A DNA stretch of 64,000 nucleotides, taken from the NCBI RefSeq assembly GCF_014926585.1, contig NZ_CP045422.1, positions 1,404,501 to 1,468,500 on the forward strand. Reading direction: 5' to 3'. Shown here in pieces: positions 21,033 through 29,482 of this stretch. Every line of letters begins with the position of its first letter. Positions within the stretch are counted from its first letter, which is position 1. The notes below the pieces were generated by a model. The model ran no database searches. It worked only from the letters and a program-made list of their open reading frames with translations, and had not been told where the DNA came from. The position numbers and the translations under genes were made by a program. The stretch comes from Devosia beringensis (GTDB taxonomy: Bacteria; Pseudomonadota; Alphaproteobacteria; Rhizobiales; Devosiaceae).

Positions 21033-21192
21033 GGGGAAGACGGTAGCAGCAAGCCCCGTCAACACGGCGGCGGCTGGGGCGGTCGAGAACTCGACCACGA
21101 CTGCGCCGCTGGTGATGACAGAGAACCATAATCAAACATGAGTGTCAAACTCATATTACTTTGAGCAGCTGCTCAGCTCGTCTGTCGCGGCT

Positions 21193-21654
21193 TTAGTGGG
21201 CCGGCTCCATCACGGCGGCCATGGTGGTGAGGCCCAGGCGGTCGCGGATCGAGCGCTTCTTGCTGGCCAGATCGGCAATGGTGTGCTGCGACAGGACCTC
21301 AAAGAACGCCCCAAGCGCCTCGCGCAGCGCGCCATTGAGATCGCATTCGCCGATCAGCGGGCAATCGGCGCCATCCTCGAAACACTCGGCCAAAGCGAAG
21401 TTTTCTTCGGTCAGGCGGATGGTATCGAGCAGGGTGATGTCTTCGGCCGGCTTGCCCAGCTTGATGCCGCCATGGCGGCCACGCACCGTGGCGAGCAGGC
21501 CATTTTCGACCAGCGGCTTGATCAGCTTGAACAGAAAGAGCTCAGAAATATTGTAGGCGCGCGCGATGTCGGCCACGCGGCTGAGCCCGGGCTCATTGAC
21601 GGCACAATAGACGAGGGCTCGGATCGCATAGTTGGACTGGCGGGTCAGGCGCAC
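21193..21654 (-). CDS. rirA: Iron-responsive Rrf2-family regulator RirA
   Basis: Transcription factor of 153 residues that senses iron through an Fe-S cluster and represses iron-uptake genes in rhizobia. The start RLTRQSNYAIRALVYCA and the segment NISELFLFKLIKPL match RirA. The three clustered cysteines (AECFEDGADCPLIGEC) are the expected cluster ligands. The GTG at 21654 is chosen since it follows AAAGG at the right distance and gives the standard RirA N-terminus. The track-style longer ATG start would add an unrelated Pro-rich extension. Iron-box-like sites lie upstream. Confidence 0.88.
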   Translation of the reverse strand: MRLTRQSNYAIRALVYCAVNEPGLSRVADIARAYNISELFLFKLIKPLVENGLLATVRGRHGGIKLGKPAEDITLLDTIRLTEENFALAECFEDGADCPLIGECDLNGALREALGAFFEVLSQHTIADLASKKRSIRDRLGLTTMAAVMEPAH

Positions 21655-21733
21655 TTGGGACCTTTCTGCGGGCAGCGGCGGCGGGGCGCCGCTATCCGAT
21701 AGCTGAATCACAGGATCAGAATGTGGCCTCAGC

Positions 21734-21748
21734 TTATAATCATTCTAA
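21734..21748. promoter_or_regulatory. Irr-box (ICE)-like site upstream of rirA
   Basis: TTATAATCATTCTAA fits the TTAGAA-N3-TTCTAA form of the iron control element bound by Irr, with one mismatch. It lies about 80 bp upstream of the rirA GTG in an unusually AT-rich stretch. Rhizobial rirA genes are known Irr targets. Consensus recalled from the literature, not computed. Confidence 0.5.
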
Positions 21749-21764
21749 GATATGTCAATAAACT

Positions 21765-21779
21765 TGATGGGTTGGTTCA
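21765..21779. promoter_or_regulatory. IRO-like (TGA-N9-TCA) site upstream of rirA
   Basis: A TGA-N9-TCA arrangement as described for RirA operators lies next to the Irr-like box, between rirA and the IHF-like gene. Only six bases are fixed, so chance is possible. It could serve autoregulation of rirA or the divergent gene. Confidence 0.35.
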
Positions 21780-21813
21780 TGTTTGTTCTGTCGCGTCCGT
21801 GTCTGGACAGCGG

Positions 21814-21838
21814 CTTAAATTCTTCCTATGAATTTAAG
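21814..21838. repeat. Inverted repeat just before the IHF/HU-like gene
   Basis: Perfect 9-bp arms (CTTAAATTC/GAATTTAAG) with a 7-base spacer, ending 3 bp before the ribosome site of the IHF/HU-like gene. It may be an operator or an mRNA hairpin that affects translation. Confidence 0.5.
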
Positions 21839-21849
21839 ACCGGAGGAGA

Positions 21850-22197
21850 ATGAACGCCGTGACCAGAACCATTACGCGTGCCGTGCTCGTCGAGGCCGCA
21901 GCCAAAAGCACTGGATTGGGCAAGGCCGACGTCGCGACTGTGGCTGAAGCCATGTTCACCCTGATGGGCGAGGCCCTGATGGCATCGGAAAATGTCAAAC
22001 TGACGGCCTTCGGCTCGCTGCAGGTGCGCGAACGCGCCGAGCGGCTGGGCCGCAATCCGCGCACCGGCACCGAACACCGCATCCTGCCGCGCAGCACGGT
22101 GGTGTTTACCCCGAGCGCCCAGTTGCGCAGCGCGCTCGACCAGAAGGTGGAAAAGCGACGGTCTGCCCCGACCGGCGATGTGCACCAGAGCGCCTGA
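21850..22197 (+). CDS. IHF-alpha/HU-family DNA-binding protein
   Basis: Nucleoid protein of 115 residues. The family signature is visible: VKLTAFGSLQVRERAERLGRNPRTG, with the beta-arm proline region and the later ILPRSTVVFTPS. The pattern is closer to IHF alpha than HU, but the N-terminus and a 20-residue basic tail differ from standard IhfA, so it may be a paralogue. The ATG follows GGAGGAG. It is divergent from rirA across a 195-bp AT-rich region. Confidence 0.82.
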   Translation: MNAVTRTITRAVLVEAAAKSTGLGKADVATVAEAMFTLMGEALMASENVKLTAFGSLQVRERAERLGRNPRTGTEHRILPRSTVVFTPSAQLRSALDQKVEKRRSAPTGDVHQSA

Positions 22198-22224
22198 GGC
22201 ACGGCCGGTCCCGGCGCGCCGGCG

Positions 22225-22707
22225 CTACGCAATGGCGATGATCTCGAGCTCGCGTTCACCCAGCTCGACAAACTCGCCCACGGCCTTGCCGGCAAGGCGC
22301 TGCGCCACCGGCGCCACATAGGACATCGAGCCGGAAGCCGGATCGGCCTCGTCCTCGCCCACGATGGCATAGGTCTGCACGACCCCGTCGTCGCGGCGAT
22401 AGGTCACGGTATGGCCAAAGGCAACCACATCAGTCGAGGCCGGCGGGGCCATCAGCTGGGCGGTGCGCAGCCGTTCGGCGAAGTAGCGCAGGTCGCGCAG
22501 CGGCGCGGCCCCCTGGCGGCGGCGCTCATTGACATCCTCGATGGCACTGGCGGCGTCATAGGCCGCGCGCGCGGCGTCGAACTGGGTCTGCAGCGCCGCC
22601 AACCCGGCAGCGGTGACCAGGTTGGGCGCCGCCGAAATCGGGCGATCGGGCAGCATGGTCTCGGCCGCGGTCTCGGCACTGTCTTCCTTGGTGAAGGCTA
22701 CACTCAC
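22225..22707 (-). CDS. GreA/GreB-family transcription factor
   Basis: Protein of 160 residues related to transcript-cleavage factors. The N-terminal half is a helical, Ala/Arg-rich hairpin (LQTQFDAARAAYDAAS). The C-terminal half holds the GreA/GreB FKBP-like domain (VTYRRDDGVVQTYAIVGEDEADPASGSMSYVAPVAQRLAGKAVGEFV). A GTG start at 22707 with GGAGATC upstream gives the usual N-terminus (SVAFTKEDSAE) seen in alphaproteobacterial members. Whether it cleaves RNA or merely binds polymerase like Rnk is unclear. Confidence 0.8.
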   Translation of the reverse strand: MSVAFTKEDSAETAAETMLPDRPISAAPNLVTAAGLAALQTQFDAARAAYDAASAIEDVNERRRQGAAPLRDLRYFAERLRTAQLMAPPASTDVVAFGHTVTYRRDDGVVQTYAIVGEDEADPASGSMSYVAPVAQRLAGKAVGEFVELGERELEIIAIA

Positions 22708-23037
22708 AACTGATCTCCATCCTGATGCCCCATGCCTTGCAGGGGCAGCGCAGCTTGTCCAGCCGGGACAATGAGGCCGCTGCCGCCAGCACCAACGCCT
22801 GAAGCGCCAGAGGGAGCCATCAGCGCGGAAAAAAGCCGGCGCCCGTGGCCGCCGGGACGGAAAAACGCTGGCGCCGCAACCTATTGGCGGGACGGACGTT
22901 GGTTTTACAGCGCAAATCCAGTGCATCTGCCGGTCAGGGCTTTCGAGTTTCTGCGCGGATTGCCGGTCTGGCTGCGTCTCGCCATTCGTTCACCGCCTCC
23001 GGCTGGTGAGCAAACCCAAAATCAGAAGGACCCATTC

Positions 23038-24945
23038 ATGACCATTGCGACACAGGCAAAGGCTCGCCGTTTTCGCGCCTCGGCAACGGCCCGGCTGCTG
23101 ACCGGCTGCGTGCTGGCCAGCGCGGCGCTGGCATCGTCGGGCGCGGCCCTGGCCCAGGTGACCCCGATCGAGATCACCTCGGGGGACAGCAGCCTGTTTG
23201 CCGGACGCGTGCTGACCACCGGCCTCGACAATCCCTGGGCGATGCGCTGGGGTCCGGACAACCAGATCTGGGTGACCGAGCGCACCGGCGGGGAAGTAAC
23301 CCGGGTCGATCCCGTTTCGGGCGCGCAGCAGGTCGTGCTGACCATTGCCGATGTCTATAGCGGCCCCCAGCACGAGGGCCTGCTCGGCCTGGCGCTGCAT
23401 CCCGAGCTCGGTCAGGGCACGGGCAATGACTATGTCTATCTCAGCTATACCATCAATACCGGCACGGCCGAGGCGCCGGTGCCCCAGGCGCAGATCGTGC
23501 GCTATAGCTGGAACGACCAGACGCTGCAGCTGGGTGAGCCAGAGATCATCATTGCAGGCCTGCCGGCCGGTGACGACCACAATGCCGGCCGCGTGGTCTT
23601 CGGACCCGATGGCGCGCTCTACTATTCCATCGGCGAGCAGGGCCACAATTTCGGCCGCAATTTCCGCAAGCCCAACCTGGCCCAGGCGCTGCCGACCCAG
23701 GATGAGGTCGCGGCGTCGGACTGGCACAGCTATGCCGGCAAGATCCTGCGACTCAATCTTGACGGCTCGATCCCAGAGGACAATCCGGAGATCGAGGGCG
23801 TCAGGAGCCATGTCTACAGCTATGGCCACCGCAATCCGCAGGGGCTGGCCTTCGGGCCGGACGGCACGCTGTACGAGACCGAACATGGCCCGGCCAGCGG
23901 CGACGAGCTCAACATCATTGCGCCGGGCGGCAATTATGGCTGGCCCGATGTGTCGGGCTTCATCGACGACCAGGCCTATCGCTATATCAACTGGAGCGAG
24001 GCGCCCGCGGATGTCGACCAGAATACCGACCCGCTGCCCGACAGCGTGCCGCAGTTCGAGGAAAGCGAGTTCACCGGCACCATGGTCGATCCGCTGGCGG
24101 CCTATTTCGTGGTCGCCGATGATTATCCGATCGGCGAGATCTGCGGCTATATCTGCGACCCCACCATCGCACCGGGCTCGGTGCTGTATTATGCCGCCGG
24201 CGAAGACGGCATTGCCGAATGGGACAATAGCGTCCTCATCCCCACGCTCAAGCATGGTACGCTTTATGTGCAGCAGCTGGGCGCAGACGGACAGAGCGCC
24301 GATGGCCTGCCGGAAGCCTGGCTGAGCACGCAGAACCGCTATCGCGACGTGCTGGTCTCGCCCGATGGCAAGACGGTGTTCATCGCCACCGATGCCTTCG
24401 GCTCGGCAGCGCAGAAGTTCGGCGACGAGCTCAGCACCTCGGTGCTGCACAATCCGGGCGCCATCCTGCGCTTTGCCTATGGCGAAGAGGGCGGCTCGAT
24501 CGGCGTGGTCACGGACAACGACTTCAACCAGGCGCCCAGCGCCGCGGGCGGCGCCAATGTGCAGGAGTTCGAAGATCCCAATACCGGCAAGCCTGCGGCC
24601 GACGGCACGGCTGCCGATGACGAGGCGGCCGCCGATGCCGCCGTGACCGCGGATTCCGACCTTGCCGCCGTGCTCAATCTGGGCCTGCCCCAGTACAATG
24701 CCACCTGCGCCAGCTGTCACGGTGCCGCTGGTCAGGGCGTCTCGGCGCCCGCGCTGGCCGGCAATGCCAAGCTGGCCGATGCCGACTTCGTCGCCAATAC
24801 GCTGGTGCATGGCTTTGGCTATATGCCCGCCTTCGGCAATCGGCTCAGCGACACGCAGATCGCCGAGATCGGCAGCTATATTCGCAATGCCTGGGGCAAT
24901 GATTTCGGCCTGCTGACCGACAGCGCCGTCGCCGAAGCGCGCTAG
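23038..24945 (+). CDS. PQQ-dependent sugar dehydrogenase fused to cytochrome c
   Basis: Predicted periplasmic dehydrogenase of 635 residues. An N-terminal signal peptide (basic RRFRASATARLL, hydrophobic core, cleavage near ALAQ) leads to a soluble aldose dehydrogenase beta-propeller (YliI/GDH-B type) with landmarks NPWAM, GPQHEGLLGLALHPE, YGHRNPQGLAFGPDG and EHGPASGDELN. After an Ala/Asp-rich linker (about residues 520-550) comes a class I cytochrome c domain with heme motif CASCH and a distal Met region (GYMPAFG). Electrons from sugar oxidation can thus pass within one chain to the respiratory chain. Start at 23038 has AGAAGGA. Strong terminator follows. Confidence 0.88.
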   Translation: MTIATQAKARRFRASATARLLTGCVLASAALASSGAALAQVTPIEITSGDSSLFAGRVLTTGLDNPWAMRWGPDNQIWVTERTGGEVTRVDPVSGAQQVVLTIADVYSGPQHEGLLGLALHPELGQGTGNDYVYLSYTINTGTAEAPVPQAQIVRYSWNDQTLQLGEPEIIIAGLPAGDDHNAGRVVFGPDGALYYSIGEQGHNFGRNFRKPNLAQALPTQDEVAASDWHSYAGKILRLNLDGSIPEDNPEIEGVRSHVYSYGHRNPQGLAFGPDGTLYETEHGPASGDELNIIAPGGNYGWPDVSGFIDDQAYRYINWSEAPADVDQNTDPLPDSVPQFEESEFTGTMVDPLAAYFVVADDYPIGEICGYICDPTIAPGSVLYYAAGEDGIAEWDNSVLIPTLKHGTLYVQQLGADGQSADGLPEAWLSTQNRYRDVLVSPDGKTVFIATDAFGSAAQKFGDELSTSVLHNPGAILRFAYGEEGGSIGVVTDNDFNQAPSAAGGANVQEFEDPNTGKPAADGTAADDEAAADAAVTADSDLAAVLNLGLPQYNATCASCHGAAGQGVSAPALAGNAKLADADFVANTLVHGFGYMPAFGNRLSDTQIAEIGSYIRNAWGNDFGLLTDSAVAEAR

Positions 24946-24991
24946 GTCCCGGCAGGACGCGTGGACCTGCTGCCGGCCCGATAGTCCGATG

Positions 24992-25021
24992 AAAAGGCGA
25001 GCCCCCGGGCTCGCCTTTTTT
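24992..25021 (+). terminator. Rho-independent terminator
   Basis: Perfect 13-bp arms (AAAAGGCGAGCCC/GGGCTCGCCTTTT) running into a T-tract, 46 bp after the cytochrome-fused dehydrogenase. It also sits after the TRAP operon on the other strand and can act there through its A/T symmetry. Confidence 0.85.
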
Positions 25022-25045
25022 CTGCGCCCTGGGTCAGCGCCGCGG

Positions 25046-26350
25046 CTAGCCGAGCGCCTGGGGCAGGAAGAGCACGATGGCGGGGAAGGCGATCAGGATC
25101 GCCACCAGCACCAGATCGGCGGCCAGGAAGGGCGTCACGCCCTTGAAGACGTCGGTGAGGCTGGCATATTTGCCCGCCACGTTGCGGATGACGAAGACAT
25201 TCATGCCCAGCGGCGGGGTGATCATGCCGATTTCGAGCAGCTTGACGAGGAAGACGCCGAACCAGACCAGGTTGATGTCGTGTGCCTGCAGCACCGGCAG
25301 CAGGACCGGCAACGTCACCAGCATGGCGCCGAAGGGCTCCATGAACATGCCCAGGACCAGGTAGATCACCACGATGACCACCATGAGCTGGACATAGTTG
25401 AGGTCGGAGGCCTGGACGGCGCCGCTGACGAGGCCCGCGACGCCGCTGAGGCCGAGGAAACGGGTGAACATCACCGCGCCGACGCCGATGATGAAGAGCG
25501 AGGCGCAGGTGGCCAGGGTTTCCAGCATGGACTGGCGCAGCACGTCCCAGTTGAGTCTGCCGGTGAGCGCGACCAGTACCAGGGCGCCCGCGGCGCCGAC
25601 GGCGCCGGCCTCGGTAGCGGTAAAGAGGCCGGAAAACAGCCCGCCAAACACCAAAGCGATCAGCACCAGAATGGGCCAGACGGCGCGCAGCACCTGGCTG
25701 GTTTCGAGGTGCTCGATGCCTTCGACTTCGGCGGGGATGATGTCCTTGCGCAAAAAAGCGATCAGCAGGATGACGATGGCATAGCTCAGCGCGGTCAGCA
25801 GGCCGACGGAAATGCCGCCCATGAACACCTGGGTGACCGAGGTTTCGGCAAAGACGCCATAGATGATCATCAGGATCGAGGGCGGGATCAGCGCGCCAAT
25901 GGTGCCGCCGGCGGCCAGCGTGCCGGCGGCAATAGAGGGCTTGTAGCCGGCGCGAACCATTTCGGGGATGGCGATGCGGCCCAGGGAGGCGGCGGTGGCC
26001 AGGCTCGAGCCGCAGACCGCGGCAAAGCCGGAACAGGCGACGATGGCGGCGATGCCCAGCCCACCGGGCACCTTGCGCAGGCCCACCTTGGCGGCGTCGA
26101 ACAGGCCGGCGGTGAGCCCGCCATGAAAGGCGACAAAGCCCATCAGCAGGAACATGGGCACGGCCGACAGGGTCCAGCTGGCGATGAACTCATAGGGGGT
26201 ATTGGCCAGCACGCCGATGGCGGGCGCCAGGCCCAGCATGAGCCAGACCCCGGCAAAGGAGACCACGATCATCGCGATGGCAATGGGCACCTGCAAAGCG
26301 AGCAGCAGGAAGAGGACGGCGAGCGCGGCAAGGCCCAAAGTGACATTCAT
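25046..26350 (-). CDS. dctM: TRAP transporter large permease, DctM type
   Basis: Inner-membrane sodium-coupled transport subunit, 434 residues with about 11-12 membrane segments. Typical TRAP DctM features are the N-terminal PIAIAMIVVSFAGV, the GGLTAGLFDAAK loop, CGSSLATAASLG and IPPSILMIIYGV motifs and the MITPPLGMNVFVI signature near the end. It overlaps dctQ by 4 bp. It lies at the end of the regulator-hydrolase-TRAP operon for hydroxycinnamates, so aromatic acids are the likely cargo (inference). Confidence 0.9.
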   Translation of the reverse strand: MNVTLGLAALAVLFLLLALQVPIAIAMIVVSFAGVWLMLGLAPAIGVLANTPYEFIASWTLSAVPMFLLMGFVAFHGGLTAGLFDAAKVGLRKVPGGLGIAAIVACSGFAAVCGSSLATAASLGRIAIPEMVRAGYKPSIAAGTLAAGGTIGALIPPSILMIIYGVFAETSVTQVFMGGISVGLLTALSYAIVILLIAFLRKDIIPAEVEGIEHLETSQVLRAVWPILVLIALVFGGLFSGLFTATEAGAVGAAGALVLVALTGRLNWDVLRQSMLETLATCASLFIIGVGAVMFTRFLGLSGVAGLVSGAVQASDLNYVQLMVVIVVIYLVLGMFMEPFGAMLVTLPVLLPVLQAHDINLVWFGVFLVKLLEIGMITPPLGMNVFVIRNVAGKYASLTDVFKGVTPFLAADLVLVAILIAFPAIVLFLPQALG

Positions 26351-26847
26351 TTGGCGGCTCCGGGCAGCGGCGGCATGACGCCGCGATAAAGGGCCACCAG
26401 GGCCGCAAGGGCAAAGGCCAGCGGCAGGATGAAATAGCTCGGCCAGACCGGGACGGCGACGCTGAGCGAGATGACATAGCTGCCCGCGGTGAACTGGCGC
26501 ATGGCGACCGTCCAGGTGGTGTAGGTCAGCACCAGATAGGCGGCAAAGGTCACGACCGAGACAAAGACCGCGTTGATGCGGCCGATGCGGCCGACCAGGA
26601 AATGGCTGAAGATCTCGACCGAAATCATGTCGCCGCGCCGCTCGGCCCAGGCCAGCGGCAGGAAGGCGATGGCGACCATGTAGTAGTAGGAGACGATCTC
26701 GACCGTGGCGGGAATGGGTGCCGAGGCGAAGTTGCGCAGGATGACGTAGAGGGTGATGTGCACCAGCATGGCCATGACGCCGACGGCGCCCAGCAAGGCC
26801 AGGCCGCTGGTGATCGCGTTGACCAGTCTATCAAGCCGTTCGCGCAC
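26347..26847 (-). CDS. dctQ: TRAP transporter small permease, DctQ type
   Basis: Four-helix inner-membrane subunit of 166 residues that works with DctM. The pattern of the third family segment (SYYYMVAIAFLPLAWAERRGDMISVEIF) is diagnostic for DctQ. The start is GTG at 26847 with GGAGAAGGA in front. It is 69 bp after the binding-protein gene across a hairpin, and its stop overlaps the dctM start. Confidence 0.88.
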   Translation of the reverse strand: MRERLDRLVNAITSGLALLGAVGVMAMLVHITLYVILRNFASAPIPATVEIVSYYYMVAIAFLPLAWAERRGDMISVEIFSHFLVGRIGRINAVFVSVVTFAAYLVLTYTTWTVAMRQFTAGSYVISLSVAVPVWPSYFILPLAFALAALVALYRGVMPPLPGAAK

Positions 26848-26880
26848 GGTCCTTCTCCCTCAAGACGATCGGCAACAGGC

Positions 26881-26910
26881 GGCCCGCGGATGAAAGCTCA
26901 CCCGCGGGCC
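26881..26910 (-). terminator. Hairpin between dctP and dctQ
   Basis: Perfect 9-bp arms (GGCCCGCGG/CCGCGGGCC) with a 12-base loop, directly after the dctP stop. It has no T-tract, so it is probably a stabilising or attenuating hairpin that keeps binding protein in excess. Confidence 0.6.
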
Positions 26911-26916
26911 GGGCAA

Positions 26917-28038
26917 TCAGAGGCCGTAGGTGGACCAGTCCACCTTGTCCCAGACCTGTTCCTGCACGGCGGCGGCGATGGCATCGACATCGCCATCGGC
27001 AGCGTCGGTCAGCGCCGTCCACTTCTCGACCAGCTCCTGGAAGCGGGCGATCTTGGCGGCCGCATCGGTGACGCCGAGCTGGCTTTCGGCCACGGCGACG
27101 GCGTCAGGAATGTCGCTGAAGCGGAACTCATTGGTGGCGTCGAGCAGGTCCTGGCTGGCCGGGATGATCTCGATGCCGGCGTCGAGCGCGGCCTGGCGGG
27201 CGGCAGCGGCCCGGTCATAGCCCCAGCTCTGGGTGAACAGCGCGCTGGAGCGGTTGGCGGCCCGGGCAAAGCCCTCGCGCAGTTCGGGGGTCATTTCCGC
27301 CCAGGCGGCCGAGGCCACGGTGAAGTTGGACGTGGTGTGGTAGGTGCCCAGCGGCACGTCGATGAGATATTTGATGACGTCGACGAGGCGATAGGAGATC
27401 AGGTCGGAAATCGAGGCCATGGTGCCGTCGAGCACGCCCTGGGAGATGGCTTCGAACTGGTCGCTCACCGGCACCTGGGCCGGTGCGGCGCCGAGCTTTT
27501 CGGCCCAGCGGGCATAGGGGGCGCCGCCCGAGCGGAGACGCAGGCCCTGCATGTCGGCCAGGGAATTGACCGGCTTGGTGGACATGACCAGATAAATGTC
27601 GGACGAGCCGGCGCCGACAAAGACGCCACCCATGGCCTTGAACTCGGCTTGGCATTCTTGGCAGGTGACGACATATTCGGTCATCGCCGCGCCCATGGCA
27701 TGGGGCGTGGTGGCCAGGAATGAGAGGTCACCCATCAGGGCGGTATTGGGCAGGTCGGCCGGCACGAAGAGCGGCAGCAGATTGCCCACCTCGGACAGCG
27801 AGGACTGCAGCGCCTGCTTGGCCGCGCCGATCCCCACCACTTCGGGGCCGATCATCACCCCGGTCAACTCGCCACCGGTTTCCTCGGGCAGCAGTTCCAT
27901 GAAGCTGTTGTAGAGCGGATCGACCGCCGGATGCACCGGGGGCGTGCCGGGGGCCAGGCGCAGTTCGCGTGCATCGGCCGTGCCGGCGGCGAGCGCCGCC
28001 AGCGAGACCACAGAAAGCATTCTGAAAAGTCGGTTCAT
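26917..28038 (-). CDS. dctP: TRAP transporter substrate-binding protein, DctP family
   Basis: Periplasmic binding protein of 373 residues with a signal peptide (MNRLFRMLSVVSLAALAAGTADA). The DctP fold is seen in TKPVNSLADMQGLRLRSGGAPYARWAEKLGAAP, whose Arg (in LRLRSGG) normally clamps a carboxylate ligand, and in the later SQGVLDGTMASISDLISYRL. Two cysteines (CQECQ, about residue 127) are unusual. It follows the beta-ketoacyl-CoA hydrolase gene by 74 bp in the same direction, so hydroxycinnamate or a related aromatic acid is the likely ligand. Confidence 0.85.
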   Translation of the reverse strand: MNRLFRMLSVVSLAALAAGTADARELRLAPGTPPVHPAVDPLYNSFMELLPEETGGELTGVMIGPEVVGIGAAKQALQSSLSEVGNLLPLFVPADLPNTALMGDLSFLATTPHAMGAAMTEYVVTCQECQAEFKAMGGVFVGAGSSDIYLVMSTKPVNSLADMQGLRLRSGGAPYARWAEKLGAAPAQVPVSDQFEAISQGVLDGTMASISDLISYRLVDVIKYLIDVPLGTYHTTSNFTVASAAWAEMTPELREGFARAANRSSALFTQSWGYDRAAAARQAALDAGIEIIPASQDLLDATNEFRFSDIPDAVAVAESQLGVTDAAAKIARFQELVEKWTALTDAADGDVDAIAAAVQEQVWDKVDWSTYGL

Positions 28039-28112
28039 TGATGTCCTCCCGCGACCGCGCGGCGGTCGCTCACATGGTTTCTAGTGTCGTGCCGCTTGGC
28101 GCGGTCTTGTCA

Positions 28113-28991
28113 TTAGATTCCGAGCAGGCGGCGTGCGTTCTCCTTGAGGATCAAGGGACGAACCTCCGGCTTGATGTCGAGTTTGTCGAAATCGGCCAGC
28201 CAGCGATCGGGCAGGATGGCAGGCCAGTCGGAGCCAAACAGCATGCGCTCCTTGAGCAGGCTGTTGGCGTATTTGACCAGGATCGGCGGAAAGTATTTCG
28301 GCGACCAGCCCGACAGGTCGATATAGACATTGGGCTTGTGGGTGGCGACGGCCAGCGCCTCTTCCTGCCAGGGGAAGGAAGGGTGGGCCATGATGATCTT
28401 GAGATCGGGAAAGTCGGCCGCCACGTCGTCGATATAGAGCGGGTTGGAATATTTCAGCCGCAGGCCATAGCCGCCGCGCATGCCCGCGCCCACGCCGGTC
28501 TGGCCGGTATGGAACAGAGCCGGCACCCCGGCCTCCTGGATGGCCTCGTAGAGCGGATAGGCCGCCCGGTCATTGGGGTAGAAGGCCTGGTAGGTGGGGT
28601 GGAACTTGAAACCACGTATGCCGAAATCGGCGACCAGGCGGCGCGCCTCGCGCACCCCCATCTTGCCCTTGGCCGGATCGATCGAGGCAAAGGGGATCAG
28701 GATATCCGAATGCTCGGCCGCCAGCGTCGCCACATCCTCGTTATTGTAGCGGCGATGGCCGGTGGCGGCCTCGGCATCGACGGCAAAGATCACCGCGGCG
28801 ATGCGGCGCTCGCGGTAATAGGCGGCCGTTTCGGGAATGGTCGGCGGGGTCTTGAAGGGGGAATGGAAATAGTGCGCCATGGCATGCTGGAGGTCGTCAT
28901 AGCCGTCATCGGCATGCATGCCGCAGGCTTCCTCAGCATGGGTGTGGAAGTCGATGGCGACGATGTCGTCGAGGTTCATCGGGCCCGCCAT
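28113..28991 (-). CDS. Amidohydrolase-family beta-ketoacyl-CoA hydrolase (CouO-like)
   Basis: TIM-barrel metal hydrolase of 292 residues. Metal-ligand motifs are in order: DFHTHAE, FHTGQTG, MAHPSFPW and FGSDWP. Members next to feruloyl-CoA synthase genes are described as 4-hydroxyphenyl-beta-ketoacyl-CoA hydrolases, which release 4-hydroxybenzoate or vanillate plus acetyl-CoA in the beta-oxidative deacetylation route. Here it sits between the MarR regulator and the TRAP genes, opposite the CoA ligase cluster, which supports that role. A related decarboxylase or lactonase activity cannot be excluded. The start at 28991 overlaps the marR stop (TGATG). Confidence 0.75.
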   Translation of the reverse strand: MAGPMNLDDIVAIDFHTHAEEACGMHADDGYDDLQHAMAHYFHSPFKTPPTIPETAAYYRERRIAAVIFAVDAEAATGHRRYNNEDVATLAAEHSDILIPFASIDPAKGKMGVREARRLVADFGIRGFKFHPTYQAFYPNDRAAYPLYEAIQEAGVPALFHTGQTGVGAGMRGGYGLRLKYSNPLYIDDVAADFPDLKIIMAHPSFPWQEEALAVATHKPNVYIDLSGWSPKYFPPILVKYANSLLKERMLFGSDWPAILPDRWLADFDKLDIKPEVRPLILKENARRLLGI

Positions 28992-29482
28992 CACTTGAGC
29001 TCCGGCCAGCCGGCGATCTTGCGCGACAGCGCGATCAGCTGGGCATGTTCGGCATCATCGAGCATGGCGAGCGCCTCCCGGTCGGAGCGGTACATCTTGT
29101 CGGCATAGCTATCGACCTGGTTTTTGCCGGTAGCGGTGACGCTGAGCACGACGGAGCGCCGGTCATCGTGCGGAATGTGGCGGGCGATCAGGCCGCGTTC
29201 CTCGAGGGCGCGCACCAGCTTGGTCATGTTGGACCATTTGATCTTGAGCACGTCGGCCAGTACGCCCTGGCGAATGCCCGGATTTTCCGACAAAGCCAGC
29301 AGCACGGTGAATTCGGAGATGCGGATCTCGCTCTCGCCGAAGACGGCAAAGAAGCGCTCGAAGGCGGCGAGCTGGGCAATGCGCAGCACGAAGCCGCCGG
29401 ACGTCTCCAGGGCGCCCAGCGAGACATCGGCCTTGCCGGCCATGCCATCCACGTCCTCGTCAGCGAGCTTACGGACCGCCAT
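28991..29482 (-). CDS. MarR-family regulator, HcaR/FerR-like
   Basis: Winged-helix regulator of 163 residues. The MarR core is visible: EFTVLLALSENPGIRQGVLADVLKIKWSNMTKLVRALEERGLIAR and the wing DDRRSVVLSVTATGK. In related gene clusters such regulators repress hydroxycinnamate genes until hydroxycinnamoyl-CoA binds. An ATG at 29482 is used (a TTG precedes it), with GGAG upstream. It heads an operon with the hydrolase and TRAP genes. A shared operator-like repeat lies in front of this gene and in the fcs/crotonase divergent region. Confidence 0.82.
   Translation of the reverse strand: MAVRKLADEDVDGMAGKADVSLGALETSGGFVLRIAQLAAFERFFAVFGESEIRISEFTVLLALSENPGIRQGVLADVLKIKWSNMTKLVRALEERGLIARHIPHDDRRSVVLSVTATGKNQVDSYADKMYRSDREALAMLDDAEHAQLIALSRKIAGWPELK

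Noticed and set aside
22990..24810. A 606-codon minus-strand frame opposite the PQQ dehydrogenase
   Set aside because: It has antisense-type composition, while the plus strand has a signal peptide, propeller motifs and a CxxCH heme site.
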